Below, piece by piece: positions 32,521 through 40,705 of a DNA stretch of 64,000 nt. A program made the position numbers and the translations under genes. A model generated the notes under the pieces. The model was given only the letters and a program-made list of their open reading frames with translations, did no database searches and was not told the origin of the DNA. How positions within the stretch are numbered: the stretch's first letter is position 1; each line of letters begins with the position of its first letter. The DNA is from Nocardia iowensis (GTDB lineage: Bacteria > Actinomycetota > Actinomycetes > Mycobacteriales > Mycobacteriaceae): assembly GCF_019222765.1 (NCBI RefSeq), contig NZ_CP078145.1, positions 1,860,001-1,924,000 of the forward strand, in the 5' to 3' direction.

Positions 32521-33408
32521 ATGGAGTACACGTTTGTCATCGCCGACGTCTTCACCGATACACCGTTCGGCGGCAACCAACTAGCCGTCTTTCCGGACGC
32601 GAGGGGGTTGTCCGAGCACCAGATGCAAGATCTAGCACGTGAATTCGGGTTCTCCGAAACGACTTTCGCCTTCCCGCCGGAGAACCCGGACCATACTCGT
32701 CGCTTGCGAATCTTCACCCCATCCAACGAACTGCCGTTCGCAGGGCATCCCACGGTAGGTACCGCATCGGTGCTGGCCGCCGGCGGATTTGTCGAAATGA
32801 CGGCGTCCGAAACCACCCTGATACTCGAAGAGAACGTGGGGCCGATTGCCGTCCAGATAAACGGGACATACAGCCGTCTCATTTCCAACGCAGCATTCCG
32901 GCGGCCGGCGGAGCGGCCGACGCCAAGGGCCGTTGCCGCAGCATTGTCGCTTCCCGGGGACGCCGTCCGCGATTGCTGGTACGGGAGCGTCGGCGTGGCG
33001 TTCTGTCTGGTGCATCTTGCCAGTAGCGAGGCCGTCGATCGAGCTGTAATCGATCGTGCCGAATGGTCGGCCCGAATGGCCGACGGCTGGTCTCCCCACT
33101 TGTTCGTGTTCGCCGGCGACCTCGGTAACGGCAGTACGCTGCACGCCCGAATGTTCGCACCGGCCCTCGGGATCGAGGAAGATCCCGCCACCGGCTCGGC
33201 TGCGGCGGCCCTCGTCGCGAGCCTCGTTCAGCATCCCACGCACGACGATACGGACTTCCATCTCCGCATCGATCAAGGGATCCGGATGGGTCGCCCAAGC
33301 CGGATCGACGCCAGTGCCCACCGCCGTAGCGGCCAGTTCTCGCACGTCACAATCGGCGGCCATACGACCGTCATCGGACAGGGGGTTATTTCCCTTCCCG
33401 GTAGGTGA
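32521..33408 (+). CDS. PhzF-family isomerase/epimerase
   Basis: A 295-aa protein of the PhzF/diaminopimelate-epimerase-like fold. The N-terminal motif is VFTDTPFGGNQLAVFPDARG, followed by FSETTFAFPP with the catalytic Glu of PhzF (about residue 46), LPFAGHPTVGTAS, and the second-half motif IEEDPATGSAAAAL. Family members isomerise dihydro-aromatics; the substrate here is unknown. It starts 16 nt after ridA, so it is probably in the same operon. It is transcribed toward the TetR gene. Confidence 0.92.
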   Translation: MEYTFVIADVFTDTPFGGNQLAVFPDARGLSEHQMQDLAREFGFSETTFAFPPENPDHTRRLRIFTPSNELPFAGHPTVGTASVLAAGGFVEMTASETTLILEENVGPIAVQINGTYSRLISNAAFRRPAERPTPRAVAAALSLPGDAVRDCWYGSVGVAFCLVHLASSEAVDRAVIDRAEWSARMADGWSPHLFVFAGDLGNGSTLHARMFAPALGIEEDPATGSAAAALVASLVQHPTHDDTDFHLRIDQGIRMGRPSRIDASAHRRSGQFSHVTIGGHTTVIGQGVISLPGR

Positions 33409-33435
33409 CCGCGACGACGCCGGAGGCGGAACACC

Positions 33436-34032
33436 CTACCTCCAGAGCCCTGCCGTGCTTCGGCGCAGGACGGTCAGCGCCGATTCCGGGGTTTGGCGGC
33501 CGATGATGACCTGCAAGGTCAATCCATCGACGAGGGCGATGAGTTCTTCGACGACCTGCGCCGGTACTACTTCCGGGGCAATGCGCCCACCCTCCTGACC
33601 CAGCCGCACCAGGAGTTCGAGCAGTTCGGCCAGTCCGCGTTGCTGCTCGCGCTGCGCGGCCGCCACTACCGGATCCACCGCCGCCTGGGCGCTGAACGCG
33701 ATCCAGACGCGCGCTTCGACGAGCTCTGGATCGTCGACGACGAGCATGGCCCGCAACGTCTGTTCCAGCATCGTGACGACCGACTCCGGGTCCGCCGATG
33801 CCGCGATGCGTTCCTGTGCGCGCTCGGTCACCCGGCGATTCACGTGGTCCTGGGCGAATATCAGCATCTGCTGGCGAGTGCTGAAACATCGCTGGACGGC
33901 ACCCATCGAGACGCCCGCCACCGCGGCCACCTGGCGCAGAGTGGCCGCCTCGATTCCGGCCCGGCCGATGAGATCGCACACCGCGTCCGCGATCCGACGG
34001 CGCCGGGTCTCATGGTCCACCCTTTTCGGCAC
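33436..34032 (-). CDS. TetR-family transcriptional regulator
   Basis: A 198-aa regulator. The HTH is HETRRRRIADAVCDLIGRAG then ATLRQVAAVAGVSMGAVQRC, the pattern of TetR proteins with a BetI-like C-terminal domain. GTG 34032 (VPKRVDHE) is taken as the start because longer versions run into the two palindromic operators. It is divergent from the lipoprotein hydrolase at 34117, which is its likely target. Confidence 0.88.
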   Translation of the reverse strand: MPKRVDHETRRRRIADAVCDLIGRAGIEAATLRQVAAVAGVSMGAVQRCFSTRQQMLIFAQDHVNRRVTERAQERIAASADPESVVTMLEQTLRAMLVVDDPELVEARVWIAFSAQAAVDPVVAAAQREQQRGLAELLELLVRLGQEGGRIAPEVVPAQVVEELIALVDGLTLQVIIGRQTPESALTVLRRSTAGLWR

Positions 34033-34044
34033 CGCAACAGCATA

Positions 34045-34093
34045 CCGATGCAAGCGCATCGGAAACGTGTTAGCGTTCCGATGCAGTTGCATC
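34045..34093. promoter_or_regulatory. Two palindromic operators between TetR and hydrolase
   Basis: CCGATGC (34045-34051) with GCATCGG (34056-34062), and GATGCA (34080-34085) with TGCATC (34088-34093), are two palindromes that share the GATGCA/TGCATC half-site. Their centres are about 33 bases apart, roughly three helical turns. They are the probable binding sites of the divergent TetR. Confidence 0.75.
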
Positions 34094-34116
34094 AGAAAAA
34101 CTGATCGGAGACAAAC

Positions 34117-35103
34117 ATGTCGGAATGGACCGACGTGCCGGAGCGGTCGAACATGCCTGAACTCTCACGCAGGGCGCTGCTCGGCGCGGGTGTGGCGAGC
34201 GCCGGTGTACTGGCAAGTGGGTGCGCGGCCGGAGCCGGTCCCGCCGCCAGGGGTAACGCGCCGACGTTCGTGATCGTGCACGGCGCCAACGGCAATGGGG
34301 CTTCCTACGCCCCGCTGGTTGCCGCGTTGACGGCAGCGGGGTACCGCGCATTGGCCGTCGATCTGCCCGGGCACGGGCCTGCCGCGCACTTTCCGCTGTC
34401 CTACCAGGCGCCGCAGGATCTCGCAGCGCTGGCGAGCGAGCCGTCGCCACTGGCGCGCGTCCGGCTCGAGGACAATGTCGAACATGTGGTGCGTGTGGTG
34501 CGACAGGTCGCGGAGCACGGACCCGTTGTGCTGCTCGGTCACAGTATGGGTGGGGCGACCATCACCCGCGTCGGCAACGAGATTCCGGATCTGATCGATC
34601 GACTGGTCTACTTCACGGCGTTCTGCTGTGTCCGGCTACGCAGTGTGCTCGAGTGTTTCACCGTGCCCGAAGCGGCGGCGACACTGGCGGCGTCGATCCC
34701 GAGTCTCGGCGATCCCGAACAGGCCAGGGCGACCCGAACCAACTGGCGCTCGGCCGATCCCGCCTTTCTCGCGGCCGCCAAGCTCGCGCTGGCCGACGAC
34801 TACGACGACGCCGCTTTTCGAACAGCATTGAACGGCATGGAGCCGGACGAGACGTGGGAAGTGACCGTCGCTGACGCCCGCGGCAAACCAGCGACGTGGG
34901 GACGGATCCCACGCAGCTACATCCGCTGTAGCCGCGACCGGATGCTGCCGCTCGCGCTACAGGACCGGATGATCGCGGAGGCGGACGCCGCGACGCCCGC
35001 AAACATATTCGACGTCCACACTCTCGACGCACCACATCTCGGTCCGCAGGACCCGCAGCCGGTGGTCGAGATCCTGATATCGCTTGCCCGCCGCCTACGC
35101 TGA
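34117..35103 (+). CDS. Exported alpha/beta-hydrolase (Tat lipoprotein)
   Basis: A 328-aa hydrolase. The N-terminus carries a twin-arginine signal (LSRRALLGAGVASAGVLA) ending in a lipobox ASGC, so it is a Tat-exported lipoprotein. The enzyme domain shows FVIVHGANGNGASY (oxyanion region), LLGHSMGGATI with the nucleophilic Ser, and DAPHLGPQDP with the catalytic His, in the salicylate-esterase/hydroxynitrile-lyase-like class. GGAGAC lies just before the ATG at 34117. It is regulated by the divergent TetR from two palindromes. Confidence 0.88.
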   Translation: MSEWTDVPERSNMPELSRRALLGAGVASAGVLASGCAAGAGPAARGNAPTFVIVHGANGNGASYAPLVAALTAAGYRALAVDLPGHGPAAHFPLSYQAPQDLAALASEPSPLARVRLEDNVEHVVRVVRQVAEHGPVVLLGHSMGGATITRVGNEIPDLIDRLVYFTAFCCVRLRSVLECFTVPEAAATLAASIPSLGDPEQARATRTNWRSADPAFLAAAKLALADDYDDAAFRTALNGMEPDETWEVTVADARGKPATWGRIPRSYIRCSRDRMLPLALQDRMIAEADAATPANIFDVHTLDAPHLGPQDPQPVVEILISLARRLR

Positions 35104-35419
35104 TCCCGGCGCAGCGACGCTACCTGGCAGCTTCATCTCGGTGCGACTCACGTGTTCGAGCAGTGGGCCGCGATGCTGGTGCGGATGGCCACACTCGGCG
35201 CGGACGGAACAACCGCTGGATTCGTCAGCGAGGACGGCCCGGTTCCGTGGTAGCCGATCCCTCTTCGCACCGGCCGAGACCTGCTGCGGCTCGAGACTCG
35301 CTGAGGAACACGCGGTCCAATTGCAAGTCGACAAGCGCGACAGCACGTTCCGCGGACAACTGCCCCAGAAGCACTCGGGTCTGCAAACCTTCAGTGCCCG
35401 CCAGCAGGAGCACGGCCTC

Positions 35420-36512
35420 CGCAGTGGGTATTCCGTACGCGGCCGCGCCGGTAAACGAGAAGCGTTGGGTGTCACCGCAACCCGTGCACCCCTGGACCGG
35501 CACGCGCGACGCGACGAACCCCGGTCCCGCCTGCACGCAGCCGGAAGCACCCGATATGCCGTCGAGCGTGCCGCAGAGTGAGGATTGCTTGACCGTCGAC
35601 GTGACCGCCCCGGCGGGTTCCGGTAAGAATCGCCCGGTCATGGTGTGGATTCCGGGCGGTGGCTTCATCACCGGCGCCGGATCGATCTATGACCCGACCC
35701 GACTGGCGCAGACCGGCGACATCGTGGTGGTCACCGTCAACTATCGCCTGGGCGTGTACGGCTTCTTCGCCCACCCGGAACTCGGTGACAGCAACTTCGG
35801 ACTGCAAGACCAAGTGGCGGCGCTGCGCTGGGTCCGAACGAATATCGCCGAGTTCGGCGGCGATCCGACGCAGGTCACGCTGGCCGGCGCGTCGGCAGGC
35901 GCGATGAGCGCATGCACCCTCATGACCACACCGCAAGCCCGAAACCTGTTCCACCGCGCGATCATTCAGAGTGGCTCATGCCTGACCAGTCATCCGGCCG
36001 GGGCGCTCGGGGACACCGCATTCGGCGAAGCGGCCCCCCTCGTCGAACAGCGATACCCCGCGCACGAATTCACCTCGCCGACCGCGGCGACGAGCCGAGT
36101 GTTCAGCGACCGTGACTGGATCTGCGCTTCCTGGAAATCCGGCCGTGACCACGCCGTCCGGGCCCCCACCTACGCCTATACCTTCACCGATCCCACCGCC
36201 CCCACCCCCGGCGGAAATCCCGTCCCCACGCTCGTGCAACCCGCAACTGTGCATGGCTCAGACATGTACTCCCTGTTCGACTTCCCGGATGGCCCGCCAC
36301 TCACCACCGCCCAGCGCTCGCTGGCCGATCGACTCGTCGGCTATTGGACACGATTCGTCCGGACCGGCAACCCGAACGGCGGCCACGCTCCCGCCTGGCC
36401 CCAGCTCGGCGAGTCAGACCTCGCACTGGCCCTCACTCGTGACGCCATACAACCGTTCGATATGCGGACCACACACCACTGCGATCTGCGGGAGTCGGCA
36501 TGGGAGAGCTAG
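35420..36512 (+). pseudogene. Type-B carboxylesterase, N-terminally scrambled and internally deleted
   Basis: The reading frame from about 35427 is a carboxylesterase: GIPYAAAPVNEKRWVSPQPV, SEDCLTVDVTAP, PVMVWIPGGGFITGAGS, then GGDPTQVTLAGASAGAMSAC with the nucleophilic Ser. After FHRAIIQSGSCLTSHPAGAL it jumps to a segment normally found about 130 or more residues later (YPAHEFTSPTAATSRVFSD), and ends with GSDMYSLFDF and WTRFVRTGNPN. The N-terminal 40 residues and the middle are missing, and the upstream sequence is shuffled. The rest is in frame, so a truncated protein could be made, but activity is unlikely. Confidence 0.65.
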
Positions 36513-36518
36513 CCTGCG

Positions 36519-37166
36519 TCATGCGCTTTCGGTAGCCAGGCCGATGCCGAAGCCGACGAGTGCGGTACCGGTGATTGCCTCCAGCGCGGTGCGAACCCGT
36601 CGGCGCCGTAACCAGCGGCGAGCTCGGTTCACCATTGCCACCACAATTAGCTGCCATGCCAGCCCAAGGACCACCACCGTGTAGGCGAGTAAAAGAGCCG
36701 TCTGCGTCGAGGCGTGACCATCGTGCAGGAACTGCGGCAGCACCGACAGATACAACGCCATGATCTTGGGATTGGTGACATTGGACAGGAAACCCTGCCG
36801 CCACCAACGGAATCCGTGTCCATGCACACCGACAGCCGCATCGCCGTCTGGGGTGTCGACGCCGAGCGCGCTGCCGCCCCGACGTGCCGAGCGAAATGCT
36901 TGAATACCCAGCCAGCACAGATATACGGCACCGACGATGCGGACAACGTCGAACACCAGCTGCGACCGTGTGATCACTGCACCGACCCCGAGCGCGGCGG
37001 CGGTGCCCTGCACGAGGTTGCCCACGGCGATTCCGGCAGAGGTACTCACTCCACCGCGCCGGCCGCCGATCAATGAATTCTTCAGAATGACCGCGGTATC
37101 CGGGCCCGGCGCCAGCACCAGCAACACGACGAATACGAGGTATGGCCCGTAGCTATCCCAAGTCAC
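36519..37166 (-). CDS. LysE/RhtB-family amino-acid exporter
   Basis: A 215-aa membrane protein with about six hydrophobic segments. The family signature is near the N-terminus: VLLVLAPGPDTAVILKNSLI and GGVSTSAGIAVGNLVQGTAA. Later FLSNVTNPKIMALYLSVLPQ is the second conserved region. It should export amino acids or homoserine-lactone-like molecules. It ends 6 nt past the decayed esterase and is convergent with it. Confidence 0.92.
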   Translation of the reverse strand: MTWDSYGPYLVFVVLLVLAPGPDTAVILKNSLIGGRRGGVSTSAGIAVGNLVQGTAAALGVGAVITRSQLVFDVVRIVGAVYLCWLGIQAFRSARRGGSALGVDTPDGDAAVGVHGHGFRWWRQGFLSNVTNPKIMALYLSVLPQFLHDGHASTQTALLLAYTVVVLGLAWQLIVVAMVNRARRWLRRRRVRTALEAITGTALVGFGIGLATESA

Positions 37167-37288
37167 GGTGGCAACCGTATGCGCAGCCTCGGCCCGCAGA
37201 CAAGATCACCGCGTCCCTTACCGCCGCTGCCGCGACGCAGTCCCGACCAGCGGCACCGAGTACCCCCGGTAGTCGATAATGGGCGTCC

Positions 37289-37843
37289 GTGACGATCACC
37301 CTCTCTGTGCCGCAGACCGAGGGCGCGTCCGCGTTGCGGCTGCGCCCATGGCGCTTCGACGACCTGTCATTCTTGGTTGCGGCACATCGCGATCCGGGTT
37401 TGCATCGCTGGCTCGCCAGCCGCCTGGCCGACGAAACCGATGCCCGGAACTGGGTGGCTGCTCAAGTCACCGGTTGGGCTGATGCCACACGGTTCAGTTT
37501 CGCTGTGGTCGTCGACGACGACGATCATTCGCTCGTCGGCCATGTAGTGGTGAAAATGGCCATGGCCGGGGTGGCCGAAGTCGGGTATTGGACCGCGGCC
37601 CATGCCCGCGGCCGAGGTGTCGCCGCCCGTGCTCTCGAGACTGCCTCCCGGTGGGCGCTGGCTGAACAGGACCTGGTTCAACTGAACCAGCTGGAGCTAC
37701 TGCACGCACGGGACAACCATGCCTCCTGTCGGGTGGCGAACAAGTGCGGATACACCCTGCAGGACCTGCTCCCCGCAGCACCACCCAGGTTCCCTGGCGA
37801 GGGGCACCGACACGTGCGTAGAGCCGGTGCGAGCCCCATCTGA
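37289..37843 (+). CDS. GNAT-family N-acetyltransferase
   Basis: A 184-aa acyl-CoA-dependent N-acetyltransferase of the RimJ/RimL-like group. It begins ALRLRPWRFDDLSFLVAAHR, has GVAEVGYWTAAHARGRGVAA (acetyl-CoA pyrophosphate loop, with Arg-Gly-Arg-Gly) and ends NHASCRVANKCGYTLQ, the standard late motif. The start is GTG at 37289. The target amine is unknown. Confidence 0.9.
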   Translation: MTITLSVPQTEGASALRLRPWRFDDLSFLVAAHRDPGLHRWLASRLADETDARNWVAAQVTGWADATRFSFAVVVDDDDHSLVGHVVVKMAMAGVAEVGYWTAAHARGRGVAARALETASRWALAEQDLVQLNQLELLHARDNHASCRVANKCGYTLQDLLPAAPPRFPGEGHRHVRRAGASPI

Positions 37844-38070
37844 CAGGCACATCAACCGACGACGGGGCAAATCGAGCACCCGGTGGACGCCTTCCGCGGA
37901 GGCACTCACCTGCCGCGACCGCATGTTGACGGCGGAACGTCGCTCGCAGACCATCCCGATCGCCGACGGAACTCGAGTATTTCGGCCAGGCGCGGGCGCG
38001 ATCCGGGCCAGCGCAGGTGCGGTCGAAGCGGACGTGTCTTGCGTTATTCTCCTGTGTACGAGGAGGTTTC

Positions 38071-38514
38071 ATGAAGTCGCGGCAAAAGCCGTTCCTGCGT
38101 GCTGTTGACCCGTCCGCCGAAGTGTTCCTGAAGCCGCAATCCAAGCCGGGTCGGGTTGCTGATCTCGTCGGTGCGGTGTTCCTGTTCGCGGGGGCATTCG
38201 TCTTCGGAATGTACCTGGCGTTCATGATCGTCTTGTTCGCTTCCAAAGACTGTACGGGCAGGTGCGGCACCTACCTTTACGCAGGCATTGGTCTGATGAC
38301 TTACGCGACGTACATTGTCGAGCTCGTCGTCCTGGTGCTGATGGTGTGGAGCTGGCGGCGTCGGCGTGTCGTGTCGGTGTGGCCGAAGTGGTCGTTCCTG
38401 GTGCTGGCCGTGGTGGCGGTCGTCAGCTGGTTGATCGTCATATTCGGTCCTCACTTCCCCGGCCCTGGGGGCTTCCTTCCCGCTGTGCCCTCATACTTGC
38501 CATCCCTGGGCTAA
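38071..38514 (+). CDS. Small integral membrane protein, unknown
   Basis: A 147-aa protein with three to four hydrophobic helices: VADLVGAVFLFAGAFVFGMY (30-50) running into LAFMIVLFA, YLYAGIGLMTYATYIVELVV (70-92) and SFLVLAVVAVVSWLIVIFGP (108-128). A Cys pair (KDCTGRCG) lies between the first helices. GAGGAGG precedes the ATG at 38071. I do not recognise the family. It is not coupled to neighbours. Confidence 0.75.
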   Translation: MKSRQKPFLRAVDPSAEVFLKPQSKPGRVADLVGAVFLFAGAFVFGMYLAFMIVLFASKDCTGRCGTYLYAGIGLMTYATYIVELVVLVLMVWSWRRRRVVSVWPKWSFLVLAVVAVVSWLIVIFGPHFPGPGGFLPAVPSYLPSLG

Positions 38515-39349
38515 GGGAGGGCGTGTCAAGGGAAACAGCGCGGCGAGAACTTCATCTGGGTGACACCGAAGCCGTTCCGCAAACCGCTGCGAGGGTGATC
38601 ACCCGTGATTACGGCATCGGGCAGGATCGTTTTCAGCTGAATGCACGAAATTTGTCGGTTATGGCATACCCCCCACGGTCGGCGCTGCCGTGGACGGTTG
38701 GCCCACTCTCGTTTGAATTCTGCGTTACCGCACGGCGTTGGATAGGCACCCGTCTCCACCCAGGATTTCCGGCGTCACGGCCAGGATCTGCCTCCATACG
38801 CCGCATAGGACGCCGAATTGGACTCCGGCGGCAACCCGGGCGACGGTCGGCTGCCCCCGGCCCCGGACCTCACGTAGCAGTCCAGCGTCCGGCAGCAGCG
38901 GGATGATCGTGGGGGAAGCGGGGGGTAGCGCTGGGCGGGGTGGTGAGCCGTCGACCCTCACTCACTCCGTCGACACCCGCACCCCCTTTTCACGACCAGA
39001 CCCCCGGCTTGCGGGAGTCGAACCTCATCGAGAAGATCTATTTGGACTGGGACTGGGACTGGGAGGAGTGGACCCTCCCCGAGAACCCATCGAACGAGCC
39101 CTGGTAACCGCACGACTACGCCATATCCGTTGATTTTTCGGCAGTCCGGAACCCCGAATGGCGGCATTGAGGTCTCTGGCGATCCCCAGTTGGGTATTGC
39201 CGCACGTCAAGCATTGGGGGGCAGCGGGTTTGGGTGCCCAGGTGGGGGTGGGTCGTATCGTGATCGCGCCGCTCGGCGGACAAACCTTTCATCGGGTCGG
39301 CTTGCCGCTGAAGCAGCGTGCGAACAGCACAGTAGCAGGAGGTACGACG
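38515..39349. other. 835-base region without an assigned major gene
   Basis: No normal-length gene is supported here. It holds the short Trp/Asp-rich frame at 38940-39107 (listed separately) and a GGGACT 6-mer tandem repeat near 39043-39062. Frames on the minus strand from about 38526 to 39167 give basic, Pro/Arg-rich proteins without recognisable motifs. It may be decayed mobile sequence. Confidence 0.4.
38940..39107 (+). CDS. Short Trp/Asp-rich peptide frame
   Basis: Starting at GTG 38940 or 38943 this reads 55 or 54 residues: a Pro/Thr-rich N-terminal part (SRRPSLTPSTPAPPFHDQTP), then ESNLIEKI, and a C-terminal segment LDWDWDWEEW followed by TLPENPSNEPW. The alternating Asp-Trp run comes from a GGGACT tandem repeat. 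It has no recognised homologue, no clear ribosome site beyond a G-rich stretch, and no nearby tailoring enzyme. It could be a real small peptide or the end of a decayed gene. Confidence 0.3.
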   Translation: MVSRRPSLTPSTPAPPFHDQTPGLRESNLIEKIYLDWDWDWEEWTLPENPSNEPW

Positions 39350-39889
39350 ATGGCACGACGCAGCAGAACCGCGACCATTCTGGCGGCGGTGGCACCGCTC
39401 GCCACAGCCATGATTTTCCTTCCCGCGGCACCCGCTCAGGCCGCCGAGGGCGATCTGAGCTGCTCGGCGACGCTCGAGTTCACCTTCGATCCGGCGTTGC
39501 GGGCGAACGGCTCTTCGAAGGTCACGATCAGCGGCGACCTCACGGCTTGCTCCTCACCCAACGGCAAGCACGCCGACCTCGGCTCGGGCAGGTTGCAGGG
39601 CACGGGTTCGGCGACCGCGACGGCAGGCGGCCTCAACCCGTGCCGGTTGTTGATCAGCGTGCAGGGAGACGGCACCATCGGCTGGGCGCCCAACGGCACG
39701 AGCACCTTCGACTGGAAGATCACTCACGACCCGCACAGCGGCGGAATCGAGTTCAGCGCCAACGTCACCGGCGGCGAGCTGAACGGTGATGCGGTCACGC
39801 TGGTCGAGCCCGGTGGCACTTCCAACCCCGGTTGCGACACCGAGGGTCTGTCGACCTTGTCTGTGCAGGCGCAGGTGGCGTTCAACTGA
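39350..39889 (+). CDS. Secreted protein of unknown function
   Basis: A 179-aa exported protein. The signal peptide is MARRSRTATILAAVAPLATA, running through MIFLPAAPAQA with a cut before AEGDLSC (about residue 31). The mature domain is beta-rich with three or four Cys (LSCSATLEF, LTACSSPNGK, GLNPCRLL, NPGCDTEG) suggesting disulfides. CAGGAGG lies 7 nt before the ATG. Similar small secreted beta-proteins are common in nocardiae, without known function. Confidence 0.8.
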   Translation: MARRSRTATILAAVAPLATAMIFLPAAPAQAAEGDLSCSATLEFTFDPALRANGSSKVTISGDLTACSSPNGKHADLGSGRLQGTGSATATAGGLNPCRLLISVQGDGTIGWAPNGTSTFDWKITHDPHSGGIEFSANVTGGELNGDAVTLVEPGGTSNPGCDTEGLSTLSVQAQVAFN

Positions 39890-39942
39890 TCCAGGCCACA
39901 CGGTGACCGGGTGGCATCCGTTCGCGCGGCGGGTGCCACCCA

Positions 39943-40110
39943 GCGCGCTACGTCTATCGCCATGCCGAGGAAGACCGCTACGTCCGCCCCGAGGACCCAC
40001 CGGCGCGCCGGGTAGCCAAGCCGCGCCGCCTGGCCAGCACCAGACGAGCGCTCTCCCACGACCAACTCGCCGAAATCGTTCATATCGCCGCTACGACCGG
40101 AAATTTCCAT
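39943..40110 (+). pseudogene. Tyrosine integrase fragment
   Basis: In the frame through 39961 the plus strand reads YRHAEEDRYVRPEDPPARRV then AKPRRLASTRRALSHDQLAE, closely matching residues 128-150 of the intact integrase on this window (PAHRVAKPRRLPSTRRAL). The N-terminus and catalytic half are missing, and the frame loses homology after AATTGN. It lies outside the left att repeat and on the opposite strand to the intact integrase, so it is a relic of a separate integration. Confidence 0.8.
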
Positions 40111-40410
40111 CAACCGGTTTCGATCAGGGTGGGCCGCCAGCAGCACACCCTCGACGACCGGGCGGATGTTGATCCGGACGCCGGGCGCCCATCCCAGCGA
40201 GCCGAGCACGGACCGCTCCGCTATCCGCCCGTTGTGGTTGACAGCACCGAGCCGAGTACCACGCGGATTCGGTCGCAGGAGGTTGAAGGCATCGCCGCCA
40301 GTCGCCCGCCGCGCAGACGCCGAGGCTCCACCGATGACAACGTATCGGAGACGGACGACGCGGAAGGCGTGACCCGGGGGAGGGAGAGATAACCGCTGAT
40401 AAAGGGCTAT

Positions 40411-40440
40411 CTGGAGCGTGCTCCAGTGCACTAGAGCACG
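40411..40440. repeat. Overlapping inverted repeats left of the att site
   Basis: CTGGAGC (40411-40417) and GCTCCAG (40420-40426) form a near-perfect 16-bp palindrome; CGTGCTC (40417-40423) also pairs with GAGCACG (40434-40440). Such overlapping dyads next to an att core could be recombination or factor-binding sites. Confidence 0.45.
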
Positions 40441-40474
40441 TGAAACATGGATTCTGTTTCGCGGACAGACTTTG

Positions 40475-40491
40475 GGTGCGCCATCAGGGAC
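40475..40491. repeat. Left att repeat of the island
   Basis: GGTGCGCCATCAGGGAC, 17 bp, is identical to the 3' end of the tRNA-Lys gene at 61438-61454. Flanking bases differ on both sides, defining the repeat exactly. Confidence 0.88.
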
Positions 40492-40513
40492 AGGGTCACA
40501 CTCTTGGTACCTC

Positions 40514-40534
40514 TGGACACTGAAGATGTGTCCA
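40514..40534. repeat. Inverted repeat inside the left border
   Basis: TGGACAC (40514-40520) pairs with GTGTCCA (40528-40534); TGAGG (40541-40545) and CCTCA (40551-40555) follow. These could be integrase arm sites or a terminator for the integrase gene. Confidence 0.4.
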
Positions 40535-40705
40535 TGCGAATGAGGTTAACCCTCAGCACTTGACCTCGTCAAACACTGACCAACCGGCATATCGGACGTT
40601 TGGGAAGGTCGCCCATCGGGCTAAGCTTGGGCAGACCGGATCCGGACTCGTCAAGACGATCACAGAGCGACTCGGCGAGTCCGGCTCGGGTTGGAGACGG
40701 ACCTG

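Noticed and set aside
39043..39062. CRISPR-like or VNTR array
   Set aside because: Just three copies of a 6-mer; there are no spacers and no cas genes anywhere in the window.
38515..39170. Transposase remnant between the membrane protein and the secreted protein
   Set aside because: Translations in all frames lack DDE or HUH motifs, and no terminal inverted repeats were found.
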